A stretch of DNA of 64,000 nt from Microbispora rosea (GTDB lineage: Bacteria; Actinomycetota; Actinomycetes; Streptosporangiales; Streptosporangiaceae), in NCBI RefSeq assembly GCF_900156315.1, contig NZ_FTNI01000013.1, forward strand, positions 62,001 to 126,000, written 5' to 3'. A program made the translations under genes and the position numbers. Positions 18,486 to 27,321 of the stretch are shown one piece after another. The notes under the pieces are model-generated. The model made no database searches. It was given only the letters and a program-made list of their open reading frames with translations, and was not told the origin of the DNA. Within the stretch, counting starts at the first letter, position 1. Each line of letters opens with the position of its first letter.

Positions 18486-19847
18486 TCAGCTCGACCGGTA
18501 CAGCTCCGCGACGCGGAAGGCGAGGTCGAGCGACTGACCGCGGTTGAGGCGGGGGTCGCAGGCGGTCTCGTACCGCAGCGCCAGGTCCTCCTCCACGATC
18601 GCGTGCCCGCCGCCCACGCACTCGGTGACGTCGTCGCCGGTGAACTCGATGTGGATGCCGCCGGGGTGGGTGCCGAGCGCGTGGTGCACCTCGAAGAACC
18701 CCGCGACCTCGTCCAGCACGTCGTCGAGGCGGCGAGTCTTGTGCCCGCTCGGCGCCTCGAAGGTGTTGCCGTGCATCGGGTCGCAGATCCACGCCACGGT
18801 CGCGCCGCTGGCGTTGACCTTCTCCACCAGCGTCGGCAGCGCGTCGCGGACCTTGCCGGCGCCCATCCGGGTGATGAAGGTGAGCCGCCCCGGCTCGTTG
18901 TCGGGGTTGAGCTTGTCGATCAGCGCGAGGGCCTCTTCCGGAGAGGTCGTCGGGCCGAGCTTCACGCCGATCGGGTTGCGGATGCGGCTGAAGAACTCGA
19001 CGTGCGCCCCGTCGAGCTGCCGGGTGCGCTCGCCGATCCACACCATGTGCGCCGACACGTCGTACGGCAGGCCCGTGCGCGAGTCGATCCGGGTGAGCGC
19101 CCGGTCGTAGTCGAGGATCAGGGCCTCGTGGGAGGAGTAGAACTCCACGGTGTGGAACTCCTCCGGGTCCGCCCCGCAGGCCCGCATGAACGAGAGCGCC
19201 TGGTCGATCTCCCGCGCGAGCTGCTCGTAGCGCCGCCCCGCCGGGGACTCCGCGACGAAGTCCTGGTTCCACGCGTGGACCTGGCGCAGGTCGGCGTAGC
19301 CGCCCTTGGTGAAGGCCCGCGCGAGGTTCAGCGTGACGGCGGAGGAGTGGTAGGCGCGCAGCAGCCGGTTGGGGTCGGGGCGGCGGGCCTCGGCGGTGAA
19401 GTCGAAGCCGTTGACCATGTCGCCCCGGTAGGCCGGCAGCTCCACGCCGTCGCGGGTCTCCATAGGCTTGGACCGCGGCTTGGCGAACTGCCCGGCGAGC
19501 CTGCCGATCTTGATGACCGGCACGCGGCCGGCGTAGGTCAGCACGATCGCCATCTGCAGCAGCGTCTTGAGCTTGTTGCGCACGTTCTCGGCCGTCGCGC
19601 CCGCGAAGGTCTCGGCGCAGTCGCCGCCCTGCAGGACGAACGCCTCCCCGCGTGCCACGGCGGCCAAGCTCTCCTTGAGCTGGTCGCACTCGCCGGCGAA
19701 CACGAGCGGAGGCAGGGACGCCAGCTCCGCGACGACCTTGTCCAGCTCGCCGCGGTCCGGCCAGTCCGGCTGCTGGGCCGCGGGCAGGTCACGCCAGGTG
19801 TCCAGGGCACGCGAGGTGTCGGGATTCGATGCGCTCACGGTCACCAA
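18486..19847 (-). CDS. Class II 3-deoxy-7-phosphoheptulonate (DAHP) synthase
   Basis: This enzyme condenses phosphoenolpyruvate and erythrose 4-phosphate in the first step of the shikimate pathway. At 453 residues it matches plant/actinobacterial class II enzymes. Diagnostic stretches are FVLQGGDCAETFA, GRLAGQFAKPRSKP, YRGDMVNGFDF, WIGERTRQLDGAHVEFF and WICDPMHGNT, which hold the metal Cys, His, Glu and Asp. The start is uncertain: TTG at 19847, or GTG at 19844 or 19838. It lies 2 bp after the flavoprotein gene, so the two are probably co-transcribed. Confidence 0.93.
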   Translation of the reverse strand: MVTVSASNPDTSRALDTWRDLPAAQQPDWPDRGELDKVVAELASLPPLVFAGECDQLKESLAAVARGEAFVLQGGDCAETFAGATAENVRNKLKTLLQMAIVLTYAGRVPVIKIGRLAGQFAKPRSKPMETRDGVELPAYRGDMVNGFDFTAEARRPDPNRLLRAYHSSAVTLNLARAFTKGGYADLRQVHAWNQDFVAESPAGRRYEQLAREIDQALSFMRACGADPEEFHTVEFYSSHEALILDYDRALTRIDSRTGLPYDVSAHMVWIGERTRQLDGAHVEFFSRIRNPIGVKLGPTTSPEEALALIDKLNPDNEPGRLTFITRMGAGKVRDALPTLVEKVNASGATVAWICDPMHGNTFEAPSGHKTRRLDDVLDEVAGFFEVHHALGTHPGGIHIEFTGDDVTECVGGGHAIVEEDLALRYETACDPRLNRGQSLDLAFRVAELYRSS

Positions 19848-19849
19848 GG

Positions 19850-21097
19850 TTATTGCACCGCGTCCTGTGCGGCCCCCTCCCTGTCCACTTGCTGAGATCT
19901 TTTTTCTTGACCGGTAAGCCGCACATGCTCGGGCAGCACGCCGAGCCCGATGAACCGGGCCACCAGCGAGCGCACCACCGGCACGCGGGTGAGGGCGGGG
20001 ATCCGCATCACGGGACCGGCGAGCGCCGGCCGGATGAGGCGTTCCTGCACCACCCGCTGCACGGTCTGCACGACGGCCGTGGGGACCCTCCTGCGGCGCT
20101 CGACCTTGGCGAGCAGCGCCGCGGGGGCCCGGCCGCGCAGCAGGGCCGGCCCGACGATGTTGGCGGTGGCGACCGCGTCCTGCACCGCGAGGTTGATCCC
20201 GACGCCGAAGATCGGCGACATCGCGTGGGCCGCGTCGCCGATGGCCAGCAGCCCCGGCAGGTGCCAGCGCGTGAGCCGGTTCACCTCGACGCTGAGCACG
20301 CCGGTCTCGTCGAAGCCGTGCAGGTCGCGGGTCCTGCCGCTGAGGAAGGGCAGCAGCCGTTCCACCTCGTGGCGCAGCTCGTCGACGCCCTTCGCCTCGA
20401 GCGCGGTGAAGCCGCCCTTGGGGATGACGTAGGCGAGCTGCCAGTGGGTCTTCCTGTTGATGGCGACCATGAGCCGGCCGGTCGACGCCCGCAGGAACGG
20501 CTGATCGGGATCGCCCTCGGCGCGCGGCAGCCGGAACCAGACGACGTCCATCGGGGCGCCGAACCGCTTCGGCGCCAGCCCGGCCGCCCGCCGCATCTCG
20601 GAGTGCCGGCCGTCGGCGGCGACCGTGAGCACGGCCCGTATCTCGTGCTCCTCGCCCCGCTCGTCGCGGTAGCGCACCCCGCGGATCGCGCCGTCGTGCC
20701 GTACGAGGTCGACGACCTTGGCGTTCATCAGGAGGTGGAAGTTGGGATACGCGCCCGCCTCACGGGTGAGGAGGTCGAGGAAGTCCCACTGCGGGACGAA
20801 GGCGATGTACCGGTACCTGCCCCGCAGGCGTCGCAGGTCGGCGATGGCCACCTCGCCGTCGTCGGTCCGTACGGACATCGTGTACGCCTTGTGGTGCGGC
20901 AGCCGGTGGAACTCCTGGGCCAGGCCGATCTCGCTCAGGACCTGGAGGGTCGAGGGATGGATCGTGTCACCGCGGAAGTCGCGCAGGAAGTCCGCGTGCT
21001 TCTCCAGCAGAGTGACATCGACGCCCGCGCGGGCCAGGAGCAGCGCGAGCATGGCCCCCGCGGGCCCGCCGCCCGCGATCACACATGTCGTCTCCAT
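19850..21097 (-). CDS. FAD-dependent oxidoreductase, PHBH fold
   Basis: This 415-residue flavoprotein belongs to the aromatic hydroxylase/UbiH group. The N-terminal FAD site is VIAGGGPAGAMLALLLARAG, the middle motif is a DG pair in VAADGRHSEMRRAAG, and the third motif is GLLAIGDAAHAMSPIFGVGINLAVQDA. It likely hydroxylates or oxidises an aromatic or quinone-like compound with NAD(P)H. Its stop lies 2 bp before the DAHP synthase start, which suggests a link to aromatic metabolism, but the substrate is unknown. The C-terminus is hydrophilic and may be membrane-peripheral. Confidence 0.8.
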   Translation of the reverse strand: METTCVIAGGGPAGAMLALLLARAGVDVTLLEKHADFLRDFRGDTIHPSTLQVLSEIGLAQEFHRLPHHKAYTMSVRTDDGEVAIADLRRLRGRYRYIAFVPQWDFLDLLTREAGAYPNFHLLMNAKVVDLVRHDGAIRGVRYRDERGEEHEIRAVLTVAADGRHSEMRRAAGLAPKRFGAPMDVVWFRLPRAEGDPDQPFLRASTGRLMVAINRKTHWQLAYVIPKGGFTALEAKGVDELRHEVERLLPFLSGRTRDLHGFDETGVLSVEVNRLTRWHLPGLLAIGDAAHAMSPIFGVGINLAVQDAVATANIVGPALLRGRAPAALLAKVERRRRVPTAVVQTVQRVVQERLIRPALAGPVMRIPALTRVPVVRSLVARFIGLGVLPEHVRLTGQEKRSQQVDREGAAQDAVQ

Positions 21098-21215
21098 AAT
21101 TCATCACCCGCTGAAATTGTCTCACGCGGGAGGCCGGGTCGCCAGAGTGGGCCTACCGGAGCGCGTGCGGGACCGCTATTTTGTGATCAATGGAGTCGGC
21201 CTTCTGGAGTTCGCT

Positions 21216-21383
21216 GTGAGTGCTCGTGTCAGTCACCTGGGTCGCGTCGCGGCCGGGGCGATGGTCCTGTCCCTCGTGGCGTCGCTGACCGTCGGGGCGC
21301 CCGCGGCCCTCGCCGCGACCGGCGACTCCGAGCCGCACACCGGCAACGGGTGCGGCTCGCAGTCCCTCACGCTGGAGGCGTGA
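21216..21383 (+). CDS. Tiny exported protein of unknown function
   Basis: A 55-residue ORF starts at GTG 21216 behind a well-placed GGAG. It has a good signal peptide: basic SARVSHLGR, a hydrophobic core AAGAMVLSLVASLTVGAPA, and ALAA as a likely cleavage site. Only about 22 residues remain after cleavage, containing one Cys and ending in SLTLEA. The stop almost touches the stop of the convergent phosphotransferase gene. It could be a secreted peptide or the remnant of a longer secreted protein. I recognise no family. Confidence 0.5.
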   Translation: MSARVSHLGRVAAGAMVLSLVASLTVGAPAALAATGDSEPHTGNGCGSQSLTLEA

Positions 21384-21385
21384 CC

Positions 21386-22390
21386 TCAGACGTGCGCGTG
21401 GTTGCGGGACCCCGCGCGCAGCACGTCCAGGCAGGCGACCAGTGACCTCGTGGTGATGTCCCGGGTGCGGGCGTAGGCCTCCTCCGGATACTGCCGCGGG
21501 CCGTCCTCCACCAGCATGATCAGGTAGAGGTAGACCCGGTAGAGGGTGATCCGGACGCGGGCGGCCTGGTCCAGCCGCACGGGGCCGGCCTCCTGCCGGT
21601 AACCCGTGAGCATCGGGTCGTCCTCGCGCAGCTCGTCGAAGATCGTAGGGGTGACGAAGTCGGCGAGCGGGTCGCCCCAGAACGCCCTCTCATGGTCGAT
21701 GAGCGCCTGGACGCGCTTGTCGCCGTCCAGGAACACGTTGCCCGGCCACATGTCGAAGTGCACCAGTGACGGCGTGGTGACCTGATCGAGGACGTGCGCG
21801 TTCATGTGCACGAGCCCGACGATCTCCACGATCGTGGCGGGGAGCGGGGTGTTGTAGTAGACCGCGTCGTCGAGCAGCGCGCCGACCATGACGAGGAACG
21901 CCTCCCGCCAGGTCCGGCCGGTCAGCCCGGCGTACGGGTAGCCGAAGACGTCCGTGCCCGGGATGGTGTGCAGGCGGGCGAGATGGCGGCCCAGTTCGAA
22001 CCGGAGCGCGCTCTCCTCCGCGGGGCTGAGCGTCGTCCGGTTCCACGGCGCCCCGCCGAGCGCGGACAGGATGAGATAGTCGCCGCCCAGCAGCGGGTCG
22101 TCGAACGACGCCTTGAGCAGGGCGGGCATCGGCAGCCCCACGGGCTCGGCGAGGTGGTAGACCATCGCCTCGGTGCGCAGGAGGTGGCGCTCGTAGGACA
22201 GCAGCCGCAGGTCGGGCGGCGGGCCGAGCTTGAGCACCACCTGACGTCCGTCGTCGAGGCCGAGCCGCCAGACGGCGTTCGCGTAGCCGTCGGTGAGCTC
22301 CTCCGACGAGGTCACCCCGCAGCCCAGCGCGTCGCGGGTGATCTCGTCGAGTTGGGCGGGGGACAACCGCCTCTTCGTCCTGCTGTCCAT
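21386..22390 (-). CDS. Aminoglycoside phosphotransferase-fold kinase (APH family)
   Basis: The protein has 334 residues and a kinase-like fold. The nucleotide-loop Lys is in RQVVLKLG, the catalytic loop is LVHFDMWPGNVFL (H-D-5x-N pattern), and the metal motif is IDHERAFWGDPLADF. Such enzymes phosphorylate small molecules (sugars, choline, drugs). Its ATG follows the epimerase stop directly, so the two are one operon. Because a CebR-type operator controls that operon, a sugar or glycoside substrate is more likely than an antibiotic, by inference. Confidence 0.78.
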   Translation of the reverse strand: MDSRTKRRLSPAQLDEITRDALGCGVTSSEELTDGYANAVWRLGLDDGRQVVLKLGPPPDLRLLSYERHLLRTEAMVYHLAEPVGLPMPALLKASFDDPLLGGDYLILSALGGAPWNRTTLSPAEESALRFELGRHLARLHTIPGTDVFGYPYAGLTGRTWREAFLVMVGALLDDAVYYNTPLPATIVEIVGLVHMNAHVLDQVTTPSLVHFDMWPGNVFLDGDKRVQALIDHERAFWGDPLADFVTPTIFDELREDDPMLTGYRQEAGPVRLDQAARVRITLYRVYLYLIMLVEDGPRQYPEEAYARTRDITTRSLVACLDVLRAGSRNHAHV

Positions 22391-23287
22391 TCAGCCTTCC
22401 AATGACGCAGTGGTGACCGCGATGGTCCACGTGGCCTCGTGCTTGTCCCCCGGCTGCAAAACGATCAGGTCCGTGCCCGAGTTGAACGCGTCGGGCGGAC
22501 AGGTCATCGGCTCCACGGCCAGCCCCCGGTGGCCGAGCCCCGTGCCGGTGCAGACCTGGACCCACGGCAGCACCGCGGGGTCCCAGGTGATCTCCACTCC
22601 GCCCTCGGGCCCCAGTGCGCGCACGCGTCCCTCCGTCACGCCCGTGAAGGCATGGTCGACGGCGGTGTCCCCGATCACGTGCGGCGTCCTGAAGTCGTAG
22701 GGCGTTCCCGCGACCTCCACCAGGTCGGTGGGGGCGAGCAGGTCGTCGGTGAGCAGCACCCGTCCGGCCGGCAGGGAGAGCTCGTAGGCGGTGACGTCGG
22801 GCCCGGCCAGCAGCCACGGGTGCGGTCCGCAGCCGTACGGCGCGGCGGTCTCGCCCACGTTCTGCGCCGTCAGCGTGGTCGACAGGCCCTCCTCGGACAG
22901 CGAGTGCCGCACCTCCAGGGCGATCCGGTGCGGATAGCCCTCGGTGGGCTCCACGACGTGCGTCAGCCGCACGTGGCCGTGGTGGTCCTCGACCGACAGC
23001 AGCTCCGCGCACTTCCAGTCGAGCCCGGAGACGAGACCGTGCAGGGCGTGGCCGCGGTCCGGCTCGTTGACCGGCAGGTGGCGGCGCTGCCCCTCGAAGA
23101 CGTACGTGCCGCCGACCACGCGGTTCGGCCACGGGGCCAGGACGGTGCCGCTGTAATAGGGGACCGGCCCGCCCTCCGGCCAGCTCGTCACCAGATCGCG
23201 GCCCTCGTGGCGCAGCACCCGGAGCGCGCCGCCCCGCTCGCTGATCGTGGCCTGGTATCCGCCGCCGGCAATCGTGTAATCGGGCAC
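22391..23287 (-). CDS. Aldose 1-epimerase family protein
   Basis: This 298-residue mutarotase-like enzyme starts at GTG 23287 behind GAGGA; an upstream in-frame start would lie 75 bp earlier. Motifs of the GalM/YihR group are visible: LAPWPNRVVGGTYVFEG, the His of HALHGLV, YGCGPHPWLLAG with the catalytic His, and AVEPMTCPPDAFN. It interconverts alpha and beta anomers of a free sugar in the cytoplasm, which would help feed glucose released by beta-glucosidases to a kinase. The promoter at 23417-23445 overlaps with control by the CebR-type operator at 23392-23409. Confidence 0.85.
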   Translation of the reverse strand: MPDYTIAGGGYQATISERGGALRVLRHEGRDLVTSWPEGGPVPYYSGTVLAPWPNRVVGGTYVFEGQRRHLPVNEPDRGHALHGLVSGLDWKCAELLSVEDHHGHVRLTHVVEPTEGYPHRIALEVRHSLSEEGLSTTLTAQNVGETAAPYGCGPHPWLLAGPDVTAYELSLPAGRVLLTDDLLAPTDLVEVAGTPYDFRTPHVIGDTAVDHAFTGVTEGRVRALGPEGGVEITWDPAVLPWVQVCTGTGLGHRGLAVEPMTCPPDAFNSGTDLIVLQPGDKHEATWTIAVTTASLEG

Positions 23288-23391
23288 GGGGGAGTCCTCT
23301 CGCTGACGCGACGTCAAGAAGCGGGTCATCTGACGGTATGCAGGGACTTTATCCCAGCTCATCGCGCTTGATCCAAGCGGGGTGGGAGGAG

Positions 23392-23409
23392 AGTGGGAGC
23401 GCTCCCACT
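23392..23409. promoter_or_regulatory. CebR-type operator of the epimerase operon
   Basis: AGTGGGAGCGCTCCCACT is a perfect 18-bp palindrome containing the full 14-bp CebR consensus TGGGAGCGCTCCCA at 23394-23407. It sits directly downstream of a good -10 box for the epimerase gene, where a bound repressor would block transcription. Confidence 0.85.
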
Positions 23410-23416
23410 TCGGGTA

Positions 23417-23445
23417 AAGCTAAGTCTTTTCGGCTGACGCGTCAA
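23417..23445 (-). promoter_or_regulatory. Sigma70-type promoter of the epimerase operon
   Basis: On the minus strand, TTGACG (23445-23440), a 17-base spacer and TAGCTT (23422-23417) form a near-consensus promoter. The CebR-type operator starts about 8 bases after the -10 box, covering the transcription start. Confidence 0.6.
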
Positions 23446-23793
23446 CTTATTCGCGGGATTATCGCGTAGATCGGTATAACGGCACCGATTTGCCGCACGC
23501 CGGTCCTTGCGTGCACGTGCATGGGCGATCGCCCACCATTGCGCGCTGAAAGTTTCAGCAATTCCGCGCAGCCGTCATCGCACCGCCGCACTCCATTCGG
23601 ACGGAGTGGGGCGCCGTGGGTCGCCCGCAGGCCGAGTCCGGCGCATGGGTGCGGCCCGGTGCGCGGCGCGAGATCGCCTCGCTCACCGGGCCTGCTCGCC
23701 GAGCGTTTTATCTGGTGCTGTTTATCGGCTGCTGTTCATCGGGTGCTGTTCATCGGGTGCCGCTCATTCGAATCGCGCGGGCCCGCGTGGGTG
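23446..23793. other. Intergenic stretch with short tandem repeats, no gene
   Basis: No supported coding frame is seen between the epimerase promoter and the end of the GH1 gene. The only structure is a set of 14-bp tandem repeats at 23715-23770. Confidence 0.5.
23715..23770. repeat. 14-bp tandem repeats downstream of the GH1 gene
   Basis: GTGCTGTTTATCGG, CTGCTGTTCATCGG and GTGCTGTTCATCGG run head to tail, followed by a degenerate fourth copy GTGCCGCTCATTCG. The unit length is not a multiple of three and no gene crosses it. Confidence 0.7.
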
Positions 23794-25116
23794 TCAGCGC
23801 AGCTCGCCGCTCTTCACGACGTCGCGGTACCAGAACGCGCTGTCCTTGGGAGTGCGCTGCTGCGTCGTGTAGTCCACGTGCACGATGCCGAACCGCTGGC
23901 TGTATCCCTCGGCCCACTCGAAGTTGTCCAGCAGCGACCACACGTGATAGCCCTCGACCTGCGCGCCGGCCTCCATGGCGCGGTGCATCGCGCTCAGGTG
24001 GTCGCGCAGGTAGGCGATCCGGCGGTCGTCGCGCACGCGGCCGTCGGCGTCGACTCCGTCCACGACGGCCAGGCCGTTCTCGGTGACGATCATCGGGACC
24101 CCGGGGTAGTCCCGCTGCACCCGGACGAGGATGTCGTGCAGGCCCTCGGGGTAGATCTCCAGCCACTCGGCCTGGGCCCGCGCGTGCCGGAAGACCCGCT
24201 CGCCCTTGCCGTCCACGAAGACCGGGGTGTAGTACTGCACGCCCAGGACGTCGATGGGCTCGCTGATGACGCCGAGGTCCCCGTCGAGGATGTGGTCGGC
24301 CATCGGGCCCCGCTCGGAGATCCAGCGCAGCGTGTCCTCGGGGTAGCGGCCCTTGAAGACGGGGTCCAGGTAGAGCCGGTTCTCCAGCCCGTCCTGGTGG
24401 TGGGCCGCCTCGCGCGCCTCCTGCGTGTCGTCGGCCGGGTAGGTCGGGTGCAGGTTGAGCGCCGGGCCGATGCGGCGTCCGGGGTGCCGCTCGTGCAGCA
24501 CCCGCGAGGCGAGGCCGTGGGCGAGCAGCAGGTGGTGGCAGGCGACGAACGCGCGCGCGTCGTCCTTGAAGCCCGGCGCGTGGCTGCCGAAGCGGTATCC
24601 GCAGTCGACCACGGTCTTGGGCTCGTTGATCGTCAGCCAGTCCCCGATCTCCAGGGCGTCGAAGCAGATCTCGGCGTACTCGGCGAAGCGCTCGGCGGTG
24701 TCCCGGTTCTCCCAGCCCCCTCGGTCCTGCAGCTCCTGCGGCAGGTCCCAGTGGAAGAGCGTGGCCATCGGCCGGACGCCGCGTTCGGCCAGCCCGTCCA
24801 CGAGCCGGCGGTAGAAGTCGAGGCCCTTCTGGTTGGGCTTGCCCGAGCCGGTCGGCTGGATCCGCGGCCAGGCGATGGAGAACCGGTAGCTGCCCAGGCC
24901 CAGATCGGCGATCAGATCGAGGTCCTCGTTGTAGCGGTGGTAGTGGTCGGCGGCGTGCTCTCCGCTGTCGCCGTCGCGTACGTTGCCGGGGACCGCGCAG
25001 AACGTGTCCCACACCGAGGGCCCGCGACCGTCCTCCGTCGTCGCGCCCTCGATCTGGTACGCCGCGGTGGACGCCCCCCAGACGAAGTCGGCCGGAAACC
25101 GTGCGGGTGAGTTCAT
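23794..25116 (-). CDS. GH1 beta-glucosidase
   Basis: This is a 440-residue family 1 glycoside hydrolase without a signal peptide, so it acts in the cytoplasm. The acid/base Glu is in DWLTINEPKTV (about residue 160), the nucleophile Glu in MIVTENGLA (about 345), and the aglycone-side motif in WSLLDNFEWAEGYSQRFGIVHVDY. The start at 25116 (MNSPARFPADFVWG) lies 4 bp after the E2 stop; a start at 25128 overlapping that gene is possible. It is the last gene of an operon behind a CebR-type operator, so cellobiose hydrolysis is the likely role. A biosynthetic deglycosylation role is an alternative. Confidence 0.93.
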   Translation of the reverse strand: MNSPARFPADFVWGASTAAYQIEGATTEDGRGPSVWDTFCAVPGNVRDGDSGEHAADHYHRYNEDLDLIADLGLGSYRFSIAWPRIQPTGSGKPNQKGLDFYRRLVDGLAERGVRPMATLFHWDLPQELQDRGGWENRDTAERFAEYAEICFDALEIGDWLTINEPKTVVDCGYRFGSHAPGFKDDARAFVACHHLLLAHGLASRVLHERHPGRRIGPALNLHPTYPADDTQEAREAAHHQDGLENRLYLDPVFKGRYPEDTLRWISERGPMADHILDGDLGVISEPIDVLGVQYYTPVFVDGKGERVFRHARAQAEWLEIYPEGLHDILVRVQRDYPGVPMIVTENGLAVVDGVDADGRVRDDRRIAYLRDHLSAMHRAMEAGAQVEGYHVWSLLDNFEWAEGYSQRFGIVHVDYTTQQRTPKDSAFWYRDVVKSGELR

Positions 25117-25120
25117 GGCT

Positions 25121-26347
25121 TCATCCATTCTCGGTGAGGAAACGCGCGGGTGATTCGAGCGCCGTGCGGAGTTCGCCGAGGAACTCCGCGGCATCGCGAC
25201 CGTTGATGTAACGGTGGTCGTATGCGAGGCCTACTGTGGCGGTCTTGCGTACGGCGAAGCCTGGACCGTCCTGGACGACCTCCGTGCGCGGCGCGGTCAG
25301 CGACAGCGCGCACGTCTGGCCGGGGAAGACGATCGGGACGGCGAACACGATGCCGTCGTGCGTGTGCAGGGTGAGCGTGATCGCGCCCCCCTGGAGGTCG
25401 CGTTCCCGGAACGACCCGGTGAGCGCCGTCTTGCGGAAGCCGACCAGGTCGCCGGCGATCTCGGCCAGCGGCCGGTTGCCCGCGTCGCGGACGACCGGGA
25501 TGAACAACCCTCGGCCCACGTCGACCGTCACGCCCACGTCGGCGGTGGCGGCCCTTCTCGCCCGCGGGCCGGGGCCGGGCTGCGCGAAGAACATCGGGAA
25601 ACGGTCGAGCAGCCCGCCGGCCGCCTTCACCACCATCTCGGGCAGGCCGACGAGGGTGCGCAGCCGGCGGGTGAGGTCGCGGGCGAGCGACAGGACCTCG
25701 GTCACGTCGACGTTCATCGCCGTGAAGGCCGCCGGGATCTCGCGCCGGGACCGCTCGACGACCTCGGCCGTGCGCTGCTGCGCCCGCGACAGCGTGATCC
25801 ACTGCGCGTCGTCGCCCCCCGTTGTGGCGTCGTCCCCCGTTGTGGCGTCGTCCTCCACTGCGGCGTCGTCCGCGACGGCGGGGGAGGGCTCCCGCGCGCC
25901 GAGCAGTTCCTCGACGTCGGTCCGCCTGATCACCTTGCGCCCCAGGGCGTACACCCGCTCCATGGCGATGCCGTGCGCCTCGATCAGTTCGCGCGCGGGG
26001 GCCGTGACGATCACGCCGGAGACGTCGCCGGGCGGCGTCGAGGCCTGCGGCTCGCCCGGATTCCCGCCCGAGCCGGCGCCCGGGGTCTCCGTGGTCTCCG
26101 CGGGCGGCTCGTCCGCGCTCGCGAGCAGCCGGGCGATCACCTGCCCCGGCTCGCACTCGGCCCCCTCGGCGAGCAGCCGCCGCAGGACGCCGTCCGCCGG
26201 GGCCTCGACCTCCTCGGTCGCCTTGGAAGTCTCCAGCAGCACGATCGGATCGCCGTCCCGCACCTCCTGCCCGTCCTCGGCCAGCCACTCGACCAGGACG
26301 TACGACGTGTCGTTGTTGTTGAGCTTGGGCACCCGGAACTCGGTCAC
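25121..26347 (-). CDS. 2-oxoacid dehydrogenase E2 (lipoyl acyltransferase)
   Basis: This E2 core subunit of 408 residues moves the acyl group made by E1 to CoA. The start at GTG 26347 has GGAGG before it and overlaps E1beta by 4 bp. Layout: a lipoyl domain with Lys in ETSKATEEVEA (about residue 41), an acidic/Gly-rich linker, an E3/E1-binding motif (TAPARELIEAHGIAMERVYALG), a second linker rich in Asp/Thr with short repeats, and the catalytic domain. The active-site His is in YDHRYINGRDA; the usual HRxxDG has Asn in place of Asp here, which may alter catalysis. No E3 gene is nearby. Confidence 0.88.
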   Translation of the reverse strand: MTEFRVPKLNNNDTSYVLVEWLAEDGQEVRDGDPIVLLETSKATEEVEAPADGVLRRLLAEGAECEPGQVIARLLASADEPPAETTETPGAGSGGNPGEPQASTPPGDVSGVIVTAPARELIEAHGIAMERVYALGRKVIRRTDVEELLGAREPSPAVADDAAVEDDATTGDDATTGGDDAQWITLSRAQQRTAEVVERSRREIPAAFTAMNVDVTEVLSLARDLTRRLRTLVGLPEMVVKAAGGLLDRFPMFFAQPGPGPRARRAATADVGVTVDVGRGLFIPVVRDAGNRPLAEIAGDLVGFRKTALTGSFRERDLQGGAITLTLHTHDGIVFAVPIVFPGQTCALSLTAPRTEVVQDGPGFAVRKTATVGLAYDHRYINGRDAAEFLGELRTALESPARFLTENG

Positions 26348-27321
26348 GAGAGCGCCTCCCTCACCGCGGCCCGGATGCTGTCGGCCTGCACGAGCACCTC
26401 GCGTTCCAGATGGGGCGCGGCGGGGATCACCCCGTCGGCCGAGTTGATCAACGTGATCGGGCGGCGCAGGCGGCCCCACAGGCGCGGGTAGAGCGCCGTG
26501 GCCACCTCGGCCGCCCAGGTGCCGCCCTCGGCGCCGTCGTCCACGACGCAGACGTGCGCCGCGTCCTCCAGCCCCGGCAGCCGGGGCACGGGGTAGAGCT
26601 GGGCGGGCACCAGCAACTCGCAGACCAGTTCGTCCTCCAGGAGGAGCGCCCGCATGGCGTCGAGCGTCCGGTGGACGAGCCCGCCGTGGGTGACCAGCGT
26701 GCAGTCGGGCCGGCCCGCGCCGTCGAGGTGCACCCGCGCCACGTCGTCCACCAGCTCGAACCGGAACAGGTCGTCCGTGCGGTACATCTGCCGCGTGTAC
26801 AGGACCTTGTCCTCGAAGAACAGGCAGGGCCGCCCGAGCCCGAACATCCGGGCGAACAGCTCGCCCGCGTCGTGGAACGGGGTCATCTCGAACAGGGACA
26901 GCCCCGGCACGCCGATGAAGTGCTTCTGCGGGTTCTGGCTGTGGGTCGGGCCGTAGCCGCGGTTGCCGCCGGTGGGGCAGCGCACGACGAGCGGCACCGG
27001 CACGGGCCTGCCGTACATGGAGGTGGACTTGGCGGCGAAGTTCGTGATCTGGTCGAAGGCCAGCGCCACGAAGTCGGCGAACATGATCTCGACGATGGCC
27101 TTGTCGCCGGCGAGGGCCAGCCCGGCCCCGACCCCGGCGATCGCGCCCTCGCTCAGCGGTGTGGACCTCACCCGGGAGCCGAACCGGCTGGACAGTCCGC
27201 GGGTGACCTTGAACGCGCCGCCGTACGGGTCGCTGACGTCCTCGCCGAGCAGGTGGACCGAGGGGTCGGACTCCATGAGATCGTGCAGCGCCTGGTTGAG
27301 GTGCTCGGAGACCCTGGTCAC
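26344..27321 (-). CDS. 2-oxoacid dehydrogenase E1 beta subunit
   Basis: This 325-residue transketolase-fold subunit forms an alpha2-beta2 E1 with the neighbouring alpha chain. Typical stretches are LLGEDVSDPYGGAFKVTRGL, STPLSEGAIAGVGAGLALAG, IVEIMFADFVALAFDQITNFAAK and PTGGNRGYGPTHSQNPQKHF. It binds the pyrimidine side of thiamine diphosphate. The GTG start overlaps the E1alpha stop by 4 bp. Sequence alone does not say whether the complex acts on branched-chain, acetoin, pyruvate or a pathway-specific keto acid. Confidence 0.9.
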   Translation of the reverse strand: MTRVSEHLNQALHDLMESDPSVHLLGEDVSDPYGGAFKVTRGLSSRFGSRVRSTPLSEGAIAGVGAGLALAGDKAIVEIMFADFVALAFDQITNFAAKSTSMYGRPVPVPLVVRCPTGGNRGYGPTHSQNPQKHFIGVPGLSLFEMTPFHDAGELFARMFGLGRPCLFFEDKVLYTRQMYRTDDLFRFELVDDVARVHLDGAGRPDCTLVTHGGLVHRTLDAMRALLLEDELVCELLVPAQLYPVPRLPGLEDAAHVCVVDDGAEGGTWAAEVATALYPRLWGRLRRPITLINSADGVIPAAPHLEREVLVQADSIRAAVREALS

